From Limosilactobacillus sp. WILCCON 0051 (GTDB lineage Bacteria; Bacillota; Bacilli; Lactobacillales; Lactobacillaceae), in assembly GCF_039955095.1 (NCBI RefSeq), contig NZ_CP154878.1, positions 124,001 to 188,000 of the forward strand: a stretch of DNA of 64,000 nucleotides, in the 5' to 3' direction. Made by a program: the position numbers and the translations under genes. Of the stretch, positions 15,403 through 24,758 are shown piece after piece. The notes under the pieces were generated by a model, which did not search any database, was not told the DNA's origin, and saw nothing but the letters and a program-made list of their open reading frames with translations. How positions within the stretch are numbered: position 1 is the first letter of the stretch; each line of letters begins with the position of its first letter.

Positions 15403-16371
15403 ATGAAAATACGTTGGCAGACCATTGCCATCTGGATCGTCTGTATGGCGGCCGGGTATGGCATCATCTATGCTGGTGAAATGACCGGCGTGGTGGATAC
15501 GTTTATTGAAAACATGCTGGTGATGATGGGCATCAATATCATCCTGGCCGTCAGTCTGAACCTGATCGTGGGCTTTTCGGGACAGTTCTCACTGGGACAT
15601 GCCGGGTTTATGGCAATTGGCGCCTACGCAACGGGGATCATGACCCAGACCGAATCAACTTTTGCCGGCCTGATTTTTTCAATGGTGACCGGGATCGCGC
15701 TTGCCATCGTGATTGCGCTGATCGTAGGTATCCCAACGTTACGGCTCAAAGGCGACTATTTGGCGATTGCTACGATGGGGGCAGCCGAGATTATTCGCCT
15801 GACTGCCAATAACTTAAAGATTACCAATGGCCCCGCTGGACTCTACAACATTCCGCAGCTCGTCAGCTGGCCGATCGTCTATATCATGATGTGTCTGACG
15901 ATTATCATCGTGGCCAATTTCGTTCACAGTAAGACGGGACGGGCAATTCGCGCGGTTCGCAATGACGAGCTGGCAGCCACGGCCATGGGAATCAACGCTA
16001 CCAAGTACAAGCTGATGGCCTTTGTGATGGGCGGATCATTGGCAGCGGTTGGCGGTTCGCTTTACGCCTCATACCTGCAGAGTATTGCCCCTAGCAACTT
16101 CAACATCATGGAGTCAGTCTCAATTTTGATCATCGTCGTGCTGGGTGGGATCGGCAGCATTACTGGATCCGTAATTGCCGCCATCGTCTTAGGCGCGATC
16201 GATACGATTCTGCAAAACTTCGGCTCGCTGCGAATGGTGATCTACGCGGTCATGCTGATCGTCATTATGATTGCCAAGCCAAGCGGACTGATGGGGCGGC
16301 GCAAGTTTTCGATCGGCAAATGGCTGACTAAGCGCGCGGCCAAAAAGCAGGCGGCTGTTACTGAATCATAG
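15403..16371 (+). CDS. livM: Branched-chain amino acid ABC transporter permease
   Basis: 322 residues. ATG at 15403 is preferred: GGAGG at 15391 is 7 nt from it but only 1 nt from the in-frame ATG at 15397. Multi-span membrane protein with ILAVSLNLIVGFSGQFSLGH and VVLGGIGSITGSV, the LivM signatures. Partner of LivH. Confidence 0.95.
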   Translation: MKIRWQTIAIWIVCMAAGYGIIYAGEMTGVVDTFIENMLVMMGINIILAVSLNLIVGFSGQFSLGHAGFMAIGAYATGIMTQTESTFAGLIFSMVTGIALAIVIALIVGIPTLRLKGDYLAIATMGAAEIIRLTANNLKITNGPAGLYNIPQLVSWPIVYIMMCLTIIIVANFVHSKTGRAIRAVRNDELAATAMGINATKYKLMAFVMGGSLAAVGGSLYASYLQSIAPSNFNIMESVSILIIVVLGGIGSITGSVIAAIVLGAIDTILQNFGSLRMVIYAVMLIVIMIAKPSGLMGRRKFSIGKWLTKRAAKKQAAVTES

Positions 16372-16383
16372 AAAGGAGCCCTT

Positions 16384-17178
16384 ATGGCAGAAAAATTGTT
16401 AACCGTCCGCAACGTCACGCGGCAGTTTGGTGGGCTGACAGCGGTCAATGACGTTTCGATGACGATTTATGACAACGAGCTGGTCGCCTTGATTGGTCCC
16501 AATGGCGCGGGCAAAACGACCCTGTTCAACATGCTGAGCGGTCTTTTACCAGCCACCAGCGGCACGATCGCGATTCGTCATGATGGGCGCTTCTACAAGG
16601 TCAGCGGCAAGGGAGCCACCAGCGTTGCCCAGCACGGCATCTCGCGGACGTTTCAAAATATTCGGCTGTTTGGAGATATGACGGTGCGGGAAAACATCAT
16701 GGCAGCTTTGAACAACCAATTTAAGGAAAATTTCTGGAGTACGATTTTTCATACGCCGGGCTATTATCGCACCGAGCGTGAGATGAACGATGAAGCCCAA
16801 AAACTGATTGATCGCTATCATTTGACGGCAGTTGCCGATAGTCCGGCCAATAAGCTGCCTTATGGGATGCAGCGGCGGGTCGAGATCGTGCGGGCCCTGG
16901 CAACCAACCCCAAGATTATCTTTTTGGATGAGCCGGCTGCTGGGATGAACCCTGAAGAAACCGCGGAACTGACTAAGATGATTCGTCAGCTGCGCGATGA
17001 GAATAATCTGGCCGTGCTTTTGATCGAACACGACATGTCATTGGTGATGAGTTTGGCTGAGCGCATCTACGTTCTGGATCAAGGCGAGGTTCTGGCCAGC
17101 GGTACGCCTAAAGAAGTCAGCCAGAATCCAGCCGTCGTTAAGGCATACCTGGGAGGTGACATCAATGCTGCAGGTTAA
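16384..17178 (+). CDS. livG: Branched-chain amino acid ABC transporter ATPase
   Basis: 264 residues. Walker A GPNGAGKTT (about 39-47), the signature region PYGMQRRVEIVRAL (a LivG-type variant of LSGGQ), Walker B IIFLDEPAAGMNPEE and H-loop IEHDM. AAAGGAG precedes the ATG. Its end overlaps livF by 14 nt. Confidence 0.95.
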   Translation: MAEKLLTVRNVTRQFGGLTAVNDVSMTIYDNELVALIGPNGAGKTTLFNMLSGLLPATSGTIAIRHDGRFYKVSGKGATSVAQHGISRTFQNIRLFGDMTVRENIMAALNNQFKENFWSTIFHTPGYYRTEREMNDEAQKLIDRYHLTAVADSPANKLPYGMQRRVEIVRALATNPKIIFLDEPAAGMNPEETAELTKMIRQLRDENNLAVLLIEHDMSLVMSLAERIYVLDQGEVLASGTPKEVSQNPAVVKAYLGGDINAAG

Positions 17179-17875
17179 GGACTTAAGCATCAGCTATGGC
17201 GCGATTCAAGCCGTGCGTCACGTTGAGTTTGAAGTGAAAAAAGGCGAGATCGTAACTTTGATTGGGGCGAATGGTGCGGGCAAGTCAACGATCCTGAAAA
17301 CCATTTCGGGAATCGTCAAGCCACAGTCTGGATCAATTGAATATCAAAATGAATCGCTGGTGGGCAAAAAAGCGCCTCAGATCGTGGCAGCCGGGATCTC
17401 TCAGGTTCCAGAAGGGCGGCATGTTTTTCCGGCCATGACCGTCATGGAGAACCTGCAGCTGGGATCTTATCTGCAAAAGGATCGCAGCCAGATTGAAGCC
17501 CGTCTGCAGGAAATCTACCAAATGTTTCCCATTTTAAAGGAACGCCAGCATCAAGACGCGGCGACGCTTTCCGGCGGTGAGCAGCAGATGTTGGTAATGG
17601 CGCGGGCAATGATGGCCAATCCAGACCTCTTGCTTTTGGACGAGCCATCAATGGGACTGGCGCCAATCTACATTCAAAAAGTTTTCGACATCATTCAAAA
17701 AATCAACGCGCAGGGGACCACGATTCTGCTGATCGAACAAAACGCGCATCAGGCCCTTTCAATTGCTGATCGGGGCTATGTGATTGCATCAGGTGAGATC
17801 CAGTTAACGGGCAGCGGTGAGAAACTGTTGAACGATCCTCAGGTTAAGCGGGCCTATCTTGGCGAATCGGCTTAA
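17165..17875 (+). CDS. livF: Branched-chain amino acid ABC transporter ATPase
   Basis: 236 residues. ATG at 17165 has GGAGG 8 nt upstream; the GTG at 17156 overlaps that site. Walker A GANGAGKST, LSGGEQQML signature, Walker B LLLLDEPSMGLAP, H-loop IEQNA. Overlaps livG by 14 nt, so it is translationally coupled. It is the last gene of the operon. Confidence 0.95.
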   Translation: MLQVKDLSISYGAIQAVRHVEFEVKKGEIVTLIGANGAGKSTILKTISGIVKPQSGSIEYQNESLVGKKAPQIVAAGISQVPEGRHVFPAMTVMENLQLGSYLQKDRSQIEARLQEIYQMFPILKERQHQDAATLSGGEQQMLVMARAMMANPDLLLLDEPSMGLAPIYIQKVFDIIQKINAQGTTILLIEQNAHQALSIADRGYVIASGEIQLTGSGEKLLNDPQVKRAYLGESA

Positions 17876-17906
17876 AAGCGCTTTAATAATGATATATAAT
17901 AGTAGA

Positions 17907-17938
17907 AAAGTTCCATTCAGTCAGAATGGAGCTTTTTT
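17907..17938 (+). terminator. Terminator of the liv operon
   Basis: Stem AAG-x-TCCATTC with GAATGGA-x-CTT, then TTTTTT. Confidence 0.8.
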
Positions 17939-18070
17939 ATTAAGTTTGCTAATTTACGGTTTACAAATCGTAATAAAGTCGTTATTGTTATGAATGTACT
18001 TAATTTGAAGTTTGTTTAGCAGATCAAATGCTAAAATGTTCGCTTTTTACGAAATGGAGGAACCGCATCA

Positions 18071-19732
18071 ATGACTGATCTAGAAATTGCCAACGCTGCC
18101 GAAATGGAACCTATTACCAAGATTGCTGAAAAACTGGGCTTAAGTGCCGATGAGATCGAACCATATGGCAAGTACAAGGCCAAGATCGATCTGCCGGTCA
18201 AAGAAGCCCCTGACAAAAAGCACAAGCTGATTCTGGTAACCTCAATCAACCCAACTCCTGCTGGTGAGGGTAAGTCAACGGTGCTGGTCGGCTTGGGGGA
18301 TGCCCTGAACCTGCTGGGCCACCAAACCGTAATCGCAATGCGGGAACCATCCATGGGCCCAGTCTTTGGGATCAAAGGTGGCGCAACTGGCGGCGGCTAC
18401 AGCCAAGTCGTGCCAATGGAAGACATCAACCTGCACTTTACGGGTGACCTGCATGCCTTGACCAGTGCCAACAACACGCTGGCAGCTTTGATCGATAACT
18501 ACATCATGCGGGACAACGAACTGAACCTGGATCCACGCCGCATTATCTGGAAGCGGGTGGCTGACGTTAACGACCGGGTGCTGCGCCACGTGGTAACCGG
18601 TCTGGGCGGCGTAATGCAGGGGGTACCGCGTGAAACCGGCTTTGACATTACGGCAGCTTCTGAATTGATGGCAATCCTTTGTCTTTCTAAGGATCTGGCC
18701 GACTTGAAACAGCGGATTTCCAAGATCGTGGTGGGCTACACCTACGACCAAAAGCCAGTTACGGTTGGTGAGCTCGGCTTTAGCGATGCCATTACGATTC
18801 TGCTTAAGGATGCCTTAAAGCCAAACCTGGTTCAGACGCTGGCACACACGCCGGCCATCGTTCATGGGGGCCCATTTGCCAACATCGCTCACGGCTGCAA
18901 CTCGGTTCTGGCTACCAAAACGGCTTTGCAGCTGGCAGACTACACGGTGACTGAGGCCGGGTTCGGTGCAGATCTGGGGGCTGAGAAGTTCTTGGACATC
19001 AAGCGGCCGGTATTGGGCAAAACGCCTGACGCGCTGGTAATCGTAGCTACGGTGCGGGCGCTGGAATACAACGGCGGTGCAGCGCTGGCTGATCTGAAAG
19101 ATGAACAGCTGCCGGCACTGAAGAAGGGGCTGGCCAACCTGAACCGCCACATTAAGAACATGCAGCGCTATGGCCTGCCGGTTGTCGTGGCCATCAACCA
19201 CTTTACCTTTGACACGGAAGCCGAGATCAAGACCATTGAAGACAACTGCCGCGAATTAGGCGTCAACGTGGTTCTGGCTGATGCCTGGGCTAAGGGCGGC
19301 GAAGGTACGGTTGATCTGGCTAAGGAAGTCGTTAAGCTGGCCGATCAGCCGAGTGAATTCCATGAGCTCTACAGTGTTGAAGGCGACTCGATTGAAGACA
19401 AGGTCAACACGATTGCCAAGACCATCTATGGGGCCAAGGACGTTGAATTCTCCAAGAAGGCTCAAAAACAGCTCAAGAAGTTCCATGAAATGGGCTGGGA
19501 AAACATGCCAGTTTGCATTGCCAAGACGCAGTACTCATTTACCGATGACCAAACGGAACTGGGAGCCCCAACCGACTTCACGTTCCACATTCGCGAATTC
19601 GTTCCTAAGCTGGGTGCGGGCTTTGTCGTAGCACTGTCCGGCAGCGTGATGACGATGCCTGGTCTGGGTAAGAAGCCGGCTGCCGTTAACATGCACATTG
19701 ACGGTGAAGGCAACATTACCGGTTTATTCTAA
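18071..19732 (+). CDS. fhs: Formate-tetrahydrofolate ligase
   Basis: 553 residues, the usual length. ATP-dependent synthesis of 10-formyl-THF, the one-carbon donor for PurN and PurH steps encoded downstream. Visible motifs: [19 protein letters not shown] (P-loop), [20 protein letters not shown] and the C-terminal [23 protein letters not shown] lies about 9 nt before the ATG. It has its own terminator, so it is a separate unit from purEKB. Confidence 0.97.
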   Translation: MTDLEIANAAEMEPITKIAEKLGLSADEIEPYGKYKAKIDLPVKEAPDKKHKLILVTSINPTPAGEGKSTVLVGLGDALNLLGHQTVIAMREPSMGPVFGIKGGATGGGYSQVVPMEDINLHFTGDLHALTSANNTLAALIDNYIMRDNELNLDPRRIIWKRVADVNDRVLRHVVTGLGGVMQGVPRETGFDITAASELMAILCLSKDLADLKQRISKIVVGYTYDQKPVTVGELGFSDAITILLKDALKPNLVQTLAHTPAIVHGGPFANIAHGCNSVLATKTALQLADYTVTEAGFGADLGAEKFLDIKRPVLGKTPDALVIVATVRALEYNGGAALADLKDEQLPALKKGLANLNRHIKNMQRYGLPVVVAINHFTFDTEAEIKTIEDNCRELGVNVVLADAWAKGGEGTVDLAKEVVKLADQPSEFHELYSVEGDSIEDKVNTIAKTIYGAKDVEFSKKAQKQLKKFHEMGWENMPVCIAKTQYSFTDDQTELGAPTDFTFHIREFVPKLGAGFVVALSGSVMTMPGLGKKPAAVNMHIDGEGNITGLF

Positions 19733-19743
19733 GATAACTAAAG

Positions 19744-19770
19744 AAAAGGGCGCGGCTGGCGCTCTTTTTT
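19744..19770 (+). terminator. Terminator of fhs
   Basis: GGGCGC and GCGCTC arms around a short loop, then TTTTTT. Confidence 0.75.
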
Positions 19771-19822
19771 GCGTTGGAATCATCACGATAAAGACGAACA
19801 TTATAATTCTCTTATTTCTTCT

Positions 19823-19853
19823 GGTTCGTGAAAAATCTTGTTTTTGCCGAAAA
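19823..19853 (+). promoter_or_regulatory. Possible PurR box pair before purE
   Basis: GGTTCG at 19823 and CCGAAAAC at 19846 form inverted CGAA-type half-sites, followed by TATGCT as a possible -10 near 19860. PurR boxes in lactic bacteria centre on CCGAAC; this pair is imperfect. Confidence 0.35.
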
Positions 19854-19892
19854 CTTTTGCTATGCTAGAGACAGTTTTTAGGAGGTGCCATT

Positions 19893-20381
19893 GTGAGCAG
19901 TGAAATCAGCGTGGTCATGGGCAGCAAGTCCGATTGGCCAACAGTTAAGCAAGCATGTGATATTTTGGATCAGTTTGGCGTCAAGTACGATAAGCAGGTT
20001 ATCTCAGCGCACCGGATGCCAAATGAAATGTTCGATTTTGCCCAGCACGCGGCCGAAAATGGCGTTAAGGTCATTATTGCCTGTGCCGGCGGGGCCGCTC
20101 ATCTGCCAGGAATGATCGCGGCCAATACGCCATTGCCGGTGATTGGGATTCCGGGGCAGACCAAGGCGTTGGGCGGCATGGACTCGCTGCTTTCCATCGT
20201 TCAGATGCCAGCGGGGATTCCGGTAGCCACGACGGCGATCGGCAATGCCGGGGCCAAGAACGCTGCCTTATTGGCCATTCAGATTTTAGGCATCAATGAC
20301 CAAACGCTGCAGGACAAGATCGTGGCTTTCCGTAAAGAAATGCATGACAAGGCGGTGGCCAGCAATGCCGAACTTGACTAA
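19893..20381 (+). CDS. purE: N5-carboxyaminoimidazole ribonucleotide mutase
   Basis: 162 residues from a GTG start (GGAGG 7 nt upstream). VVMGSKSDWPT, VISAHRMP and the GGAAHLPGM segment identify class I PurE, which rearranges N5-CAIR made by PurK into CAIR. Overlaps purK by 17 nt. Confidence 0.96.
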   Translation: MSSEISVVMGSKSDWPTVKQACDILDQFGVKYDKQVISAHRMPNEMFDFAQHAAENGVKVIIACAGGAAHLPGMIAANTPLPVIGIPGQTKALGGMDSLLSIVQMPAGIPVATTAIGNAGAKNAALLAIQILGINDQTLQDKIVAFRKEMHDKAVASNAELD

Positions 20382-21519
20382 GCATCAAGAAGCCTACATT
20401 GAACAAGGCAAGACCATTGGCATTATCGGTGGTGGTCAGCTGGGGCAGATGATGGCTTTTTCTGCCAAAGCAGCCGGGATGAAGGTTATTATTTTGGATC
20501 CTACGCCGCAGTGCCCAGCCGCTCAGGCAGCCGATGATCAGATCGTAGCACCCTATGCCGACGTGGCGGCGATCAAGGAACTGGCGCGGCGGGCTGACGT
20601 TTTGACCTATGAGTTTGAAAACGTTGATCTGCAGGCCTTAAAAGACGTTGCTGATCAGGTTGCCATTCCTCAAGGGACCAATCTTTTATACACGACCAAG
20701 AACCGGATTCGCGAAAAAACGTTTTTGCGCGACGCAGGCCTGCAGACGGCACCATTTGCAGCGGTCAAGAACCGGGCCGATCTGAATGCCGCGGTTGAAA
20801 AACTGGGCTATCCATGTGTTTTGAAGACCTGTGAAGGCGGGTACGATGGTCATGGCCAAATGGTTTTAAAAAGTGCTCAGGACCTGGATGACCCGATCAC
20901 TGAAGAAGTGCTGCAGTACGGTGATGACATCTTGGAAGGCTGGGTGCCGTTTGAAAAGGAATGCTCGGTCATGGTAGCCCGCAATACTGATGGCGACATT
21001 GCCGTCTTTCCAGTCAGCGAAAACATTCATGCCCATGAAATCCTGCATCTGAGCATCGTGCCAGCCCGGATGCCGGTTGAATGGCAGCAGCGCGCTCAGC
21101 AGATGGCCGAAAAGATTGCCGAAGCGATTGATCTCAAAGGCATCTTAGGCGTTGAGATGTTTGTTGGGGCTGATGGTCAGCTCTATGTCAACGAACTGGC
21201 ACCGCGGCCGCACAACTCTGGCCACTACACGATCGAGGCCTGCAACTTTTCGCAGTTTGCGGTTCACAATCGGGCAATCTGCAACTGGCCGCTGCCTAAG
21301 ATCAAATTGATGAGTCCAGTCGTGATGGTCAATGTCTTGGGGCAGCACGTGGCCGGCACGCGGCGCTTGATTCATGAATATCCGCAATGGCATTTTCATG
21401 ACTACGGCAAGGCTGAGAGCCGCCACAACCGCAAGATGGGGCATGTTACCATTTTGACTGATGATATTGAAGCAACGTTAAAGCAAATTAAAGATTCCCA
21501 TGTTTGGGACGATGAATAG
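20365..21519 (+). CDS. purK: N5-carboxyaminoimidazole ribonucleotide synthase
   Basis: 384 residues from ATG at 20365, which has GGCGGTGG about 7 nt upstream and lies inside the end of purE. ATP-grasp enzyme: IGIIGGGQLGQMMAFSAKAAG at the N-terminus, GYDGHGQ, and NELAPRPHNSGHYT. Converts AIR, ATP and bicarbonate to N5-CAIR. In-frame codons before 20365 read through purE and are not part of the protein. Confidence 0.94.
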   Translation: MPNLTKHQEAYIEQGKTIGIIGGGQLGQMMAFSAKAAGMKVIILDPTPQCPAAQAADDQIVAPYADVAAIKELARRADVLTYEFENVDLQALKDVADQVAIPQGTNLLYTTKNRIREKTFLRDAGLQTAPFAAVKNRADLNAAVEKLGYPCVLKTCEGGYDGHGQMVLKSAQDLDDPITEEVLQYGDDILEGWVPFEKECSVMVARNTDGDIAVFPVSENIHAHEILHLSIVPARMPVEWQQRAQQMAEKIAEAIDLKGILGVEMFVGADGQLYVNELAPRPHNSGHYTIEACNFSQFAVHNRAICNWPLPKIKLMSPVVMVNVLGQHVAGTRRLIHEYPQWHFHDYGKAESRHNRKMGHVTILTDDIEATLKQIKDSHVWDDE

Positions 21520-21531
21520 GAGAAAAGATTA

Positions 21532-22830
21532 ATGATTGATCGTTATACCCGTCCAGAAATGAAGAAGCTGTGGAGCGATGAAACCCGCTACCAATGTTGG
21601 CTGGCCGTAGAAATCGCGGCTGATGAAGCCTGGAGCAAGCTGGGCAAGATTCCAGCCGAAGACGTTGAAAAGATTAAGCAGAATGCCAAGTTCACCGTTG
21701 AAGGCATTCAAGAAATCGAAGCCGTTACGCACCATGACGTGATCGCCTTTACGCGTGACGTTTCCAAGTCGCTGGGCCCTGAACGCAAGTGGGTACACTA
21801 TGGCCTGACCAGTACTGATGTCGTTGATACGGCGCAAGGCTACCAGCTTAAGCAGGTCAACGAGATTCTGCGTCAAGACATCAAGGACTTCATGGAAATC
21901 CTGAAAAAGATGGCCAATGAATACAAGTACACGGTCTGCATGGGCCGGACGCACGGGATTCACGCTGAGCCAACGACTTTTGGTCTCAAGGTTGCCCGCT
22001 GGTACTCTGAAATGAAGCGCAACTACGAACGTTTTGAACACGCGGCGGCTGGCGTTGAAGCCGGTAAGATCTCTGGGGCCGTGGGAACGTTTGCCGAAGT
22101 TGACCCACGCGTTGAACAATACGTCTGCGAAAAGCTCGGTCTGCGGGCCCAAGAAGTTTCCAGTCAAGTGCTGCCACGGGATCTGCATGCTGAATACATC
22201 GCCGCTTTGGCTTTGATCGGTACCAGCCTGGAGGAAATGGCGACTGAGATTCGTTCCCTGCAGCGGACGGAAATCCATGAAGTTGAAGAACACTTTGCCA
22301 AGGGTCAAAAGGGTTCTTCAGCAATGCCGCACAAGCGCAACCCAATCGGCTCCGAAAATATCTGCGGCTGTGCGCGGGTATTGCGCGGTCATGTCGTTAC
22401 GGCCTACGAAAACGTGGCACTGTGGCATGAACGCGACATTTCCCACTCCAGCGCCGAACGGATGATTCTGCCAGACACGACGGCGCTCTTGGACTACATG
22501 CTGCACAGATTTGGCCGGATCCTGGCAAACCTGGACGTCTTCCCTGAAACCATGAAGAAGAACATGGACAAGACGCTGGGTCTGATCTACTCTGGCCGAG
22601 TTCTGCTCAAGCTGGTCAAGTCCGGTATGACGCGGGAAAATGCCTACGATCTGATTCAGCCATACACGGCTAAGTGCTGGGCCGAACAAGTACCATTCCG
22701 GCCACTGCTGGAAGCTGACCCAACCATTCAAAAGCAGCTGACCAAAGAAGATCTGGATGACGCCTTTGACTACCACTGGCACCTGCGTCACGTTGACGAC
22801 ATCTTCAAGCGGGTTGGCTTAGACGACTAA
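21532..22830 (+). CDS. purB: Adenylosuccinate lyase
   Basis: 432 residues. Fumarase/aspartase superfamily signature [11 protein letters not shown] at about 261-271, TSTDVVDT and [11 protein letters not shown] for substrate binding. Acts twice: SAICAR to AICAR and adenylosuccinate to AMP. AGGAGAA precedes the ATG. Last gene of purEKB, then a terminator. Confidence 0.97.
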   Translation: MIDRYTRPEMKKLWSDETRYQCWLAVEIAADEAWSKLGKIPAEDVEKIKQNAKFTVEGIQEIEAVTHHDVIAFTRDVSKSLGPERKWVHYGLTSTDVVDTAQGYQLKQVNEILRQDIKDFMEILKKMANEYKYTVCMGRTHGIHAEPTTFGLKVARWYSEMKRNYERFEHAAAGVEAGKISGAVGTFAEVDPRVEQYVCEKLGLRAQEVSSQVLPRDLHAEYIAALALIGTSLEEMATEIRSLQRTEIHEVEEHFAKGQKGSSAMPHKRNPIGSENICGCARVLRGHVVTAYENVALWHERDISHSSAERMILPDTTALLDYMLHRFGRILANLDVFPETMKKNMDKTLGLIYSGRVLLKLVKSGMTRENAYDLIQPYTAKCWAEQVPFRPLLEADPTIQKQLTKEDLDDAFDYHWHLRHVDDIFKRVGLDD

Positions 22831-22843
22831 TCATCATTAAACC

Positions 22844-22875
22844 AAAGCATCGATTGAAACGATCGGTGCTTTTTT
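22844..22875 (+). terminator. Terminator of purEKB
   Basis: AAAGCATCGAT pairs with ATCGGTGCTTT around a short loop, followed by T-run. Confidence 0.8.
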
Positions 22876-22980
22876 GCTTGGCTTGAAATCGATTAAAACA
22901 CGAACTATAAAATTAAAAACCGCCTTTAGTTAAACGTTAAACTTAGAAAAACCATTATTTTATGATTAAAAACTGAAAAA

Positions 22981-23048
22981 GGTTCGGTTGTACGCTTGAC
23001 GATTTTTAAAAATATGCGTACGATAATAGCAGGATTTAACGAACAATT
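22981..23048 (+). promoter_or_regulatory. Promoter and PurR-type boxes before purC
   Basis: TTGACG (22996-23001), 17-bp spacer, TACGAT (23019-23024). A GGTTCGGTTGT box (CCGAAC on the other strand) sits at 22981 just upstream of the -35, and an inverted AACGAACAATT sits at 23038 just downstream. Both match the CGAA core of PurR boxes, which sense PRPP in Gram-positive bacteria. Confidence 0.6.
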
Positions 23049-23102
23049 TTCCGTTAACCAATTCATCAATTCGTTTTTAGCCTATAAGGAGGGCAATCAA
23101 AA

Positions 23103-23819
23103 ATGGAAAAGCTGTTATATACCGGCAAAGCAAAGCAAATGTGGCAAACCGAAGATCCTGACGTCTTGCGGGTTGTCTACCTGGATCAGGCAACGATGCT
23201 CAACGGTAAGCGTAAGGACCACTTTGACGGAAAGGGCGAAGCAGCCAACGACATCTCAACGCTGGTCTTTGAATACCTGATTGATAACGGCATTCCAACT
23301 CACTTCATCAAGCGCCTTTCTGAAAAGGAAGAATTGGTTAAGAAGTGCCACATGTTCCCGCTGGAATTCGTTACGCGCAACGTCTGCGCCGGTCACTTTG
23401 CCTCCCGTTTCGGCTTAGAGGATGGCATGGAGCTGGACGAACCGGTTGAAGAAACCTTCTACAAGAGCGATGCCTTGGACGATCCATTCGCCAATGAATC
23501 CGACGCGGTTGCCATTAAGGCCTGCACGCATGAAGAATATCAGCAATGCTGGGAACTGGCCCGTCGCTGCAACAAGCTTTTGACGCCATTGTTTAAGAAG
23601 GCTGGCATGAAGCTGGTTGACTTCAAGCTGGAATTCGGCAAGCTTTCGGATGGCTCGCTGGTGCTGGCTGACGAATTCTCGCCTGACAACTGCCGTCTGT
23701 GGGACATCAAGACCAACGCCCACATGGACAAAGACGTCTTCCGCAAGAACCTGGCCGATCTGACCACGACCTATGATGAAGTTTACGCACGCCTGCAAGA
23801 AGCCGTTAAGGAGGACTAA
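23103..23819 (+). CDS. purC: SAICAR synthase
   Basis: 238 residues. YTGKAKQMW at the N-terminus, KRKDHFDGKG, LVDFKLEFG and DEFSPDNCRLWD are standard PurC motifs. Joins CAIR with aspartate using ATP. AAGGAGG lies about 9 nt before the ATG. First gene of purCSQLFMNHD. Confidence 0.96.
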   Translation: MEKLLYTGKAKQMWQTEDPDVLRVVYLDQATMLNGKRKDHFDGKGEAANDISTLVFEYLIDNGIPTHFIKRLSEKEELVKKCHMFPLEFVTRNVCAGHFASRFGLEDGMELDEPVEETFYKSDALDDPFANESDAVAIKACTHEEYQQCWELARRCNKLLTPLFKKAGMKLVDFKLEFGKLSDGSLVLADEFSPDNCRLWDIKTNAHMDKDVFRKNLADLTTTYDEVYARLQEAVKED

Positions 23820-23823
23820 TCAA

Positions 23824-24072
23824 ATGACTACCGTTCGTATTTACGTTACCTACAAGCAATCTGTTTTTGATCCCCAAGCCGAATCCGTTTTAAATGCCAT
23901 CCACCAGTTGGGTCATGAAGAAGTCAAGGATCTGACGGTTGGCAAGTTCTTTGATCTGCAGGTTGAAGGCGATCAGGCAGCCGTTGAAAACACGGTTAAG
24001 GAAGTAGCTGAATCGCTGCTGGTCAACTTCAACATCGAAACGTACAAGTTTGAAGTGCTGGAGGCGAAATAA
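23824..24072 (+). CDS. purS: FGAM synthase subunit PurS
   Basis: 82 residues from ATG at 23824 (GGAGG inside the purC end, about 9 nt upstream). VRIYVTYKQSVFDPQA and LTVGKFFDLQVEG mark PurS, the small dimeric subunit bridging PurQ and PurL. Its stop abuts the purQ start. Confidence 0.94.
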   Translation: MTTVRIYVTYKQSVFDPQAESVLNAIHQLGHEEVKDLTVGKFFDLQVEGDQAAVENTVKEVAESLLVNFNIETYKFEVLEAK

Positions 24073-24753
24073 ATGAAGATTGCGGTCATTCAATTCCCAG
24101 GCTCGAACTGTGACATCGACCTGTACTCGGCACTGCACGATGTCTGCAATGCCGACGTCGAATACGTTTCACACAAGGCCACGAGTCTGGATGGCTTTGA
24201 TGCGGTCATGCTGCCAGGGGGCTTTTCCTATGGCGACTATCTGCGGGCTGGTGCGATTGCTCGGTTCGCCAACGTTATGCCCGCTGTCATCAAGCTCGCT
24301 AATGAAGGCAAGCCAGTCTTTGGTACCTGCAATGGCTTCCAGATCTTAACGGAAGCGGGCCTTTTGCCAGGTGCCCTGAAGAAAAACGACAGCCAAAAGT
24401 TCGTCTGTGAAACGGTGCCTTTGGAAGTCGTTAACAACAACACGCTTTTTACCACGCAGTACCAGGCTCACGAACGCATTGCCCTGCCAATTGCACACGG
24501 TGAGGGCAGCTACTACGCGGATGAAAAAACGCTGGACGAGCTGGAAGCCAACCATCAAGTCGTGTTCCGCTACGCAAGCGAAAATCCCAACGGCTCTTTG
24601 CGCAACATTGCGGGGATCGTTAACAAGCGCGGCAACGTATTGGGCATGATGCCCCACCCAGAGCGCGCCGTAGAAGCACTCCTGGGTTCGACGGACGGTT
24701 TGCGGCTGTTCAAGTCTTTATTGGAAAACGGCACGGTTAAGACGGAGGCATAA
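24073..24753 (+). CDS. purQ: FGAM synthase glutaminase subunit PurQ
   Basis: 226 residues. Class I glutamine amidotransferase with nucleophile Cys in FGTCNGFQ and catalytic His/Glu in [11 protein letters not shown]. Feeds ammonia to PurL. Begins at the first base after the purS stop. Confidence 0.96.
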   Translation: MKIAVIQFPGSNCDIDLYSALHDVCNADVEYVSHKATSLDGFDAVMLPGGFSYGDYLRAGAIARFANVMPAVIKLANEGKPVFGTCNGFQILTEAGLLPGALKKNDSQKFVCETVPLEVVNNNTLFTTQYQAHERIALPIAHGEGSYYADEKTLDELEANHQVVFRYASENPNGSLRNIAGIVNKRGNVLGMMPHPERAVEALLGSTDGLRLFKSLLENGTVKTEA

Positions 24754-24758
24754 TTAGA

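Noticed and set aside
21529..22308. 259-aa ORF antisense to purB
   Set aside because: Shadow of purB caused by codon bias.
22900..23100. Purine riboswitch before purC
   Set aside because: No conserved purine-aptamer core seen; PurR-type boxes explain regulation better.
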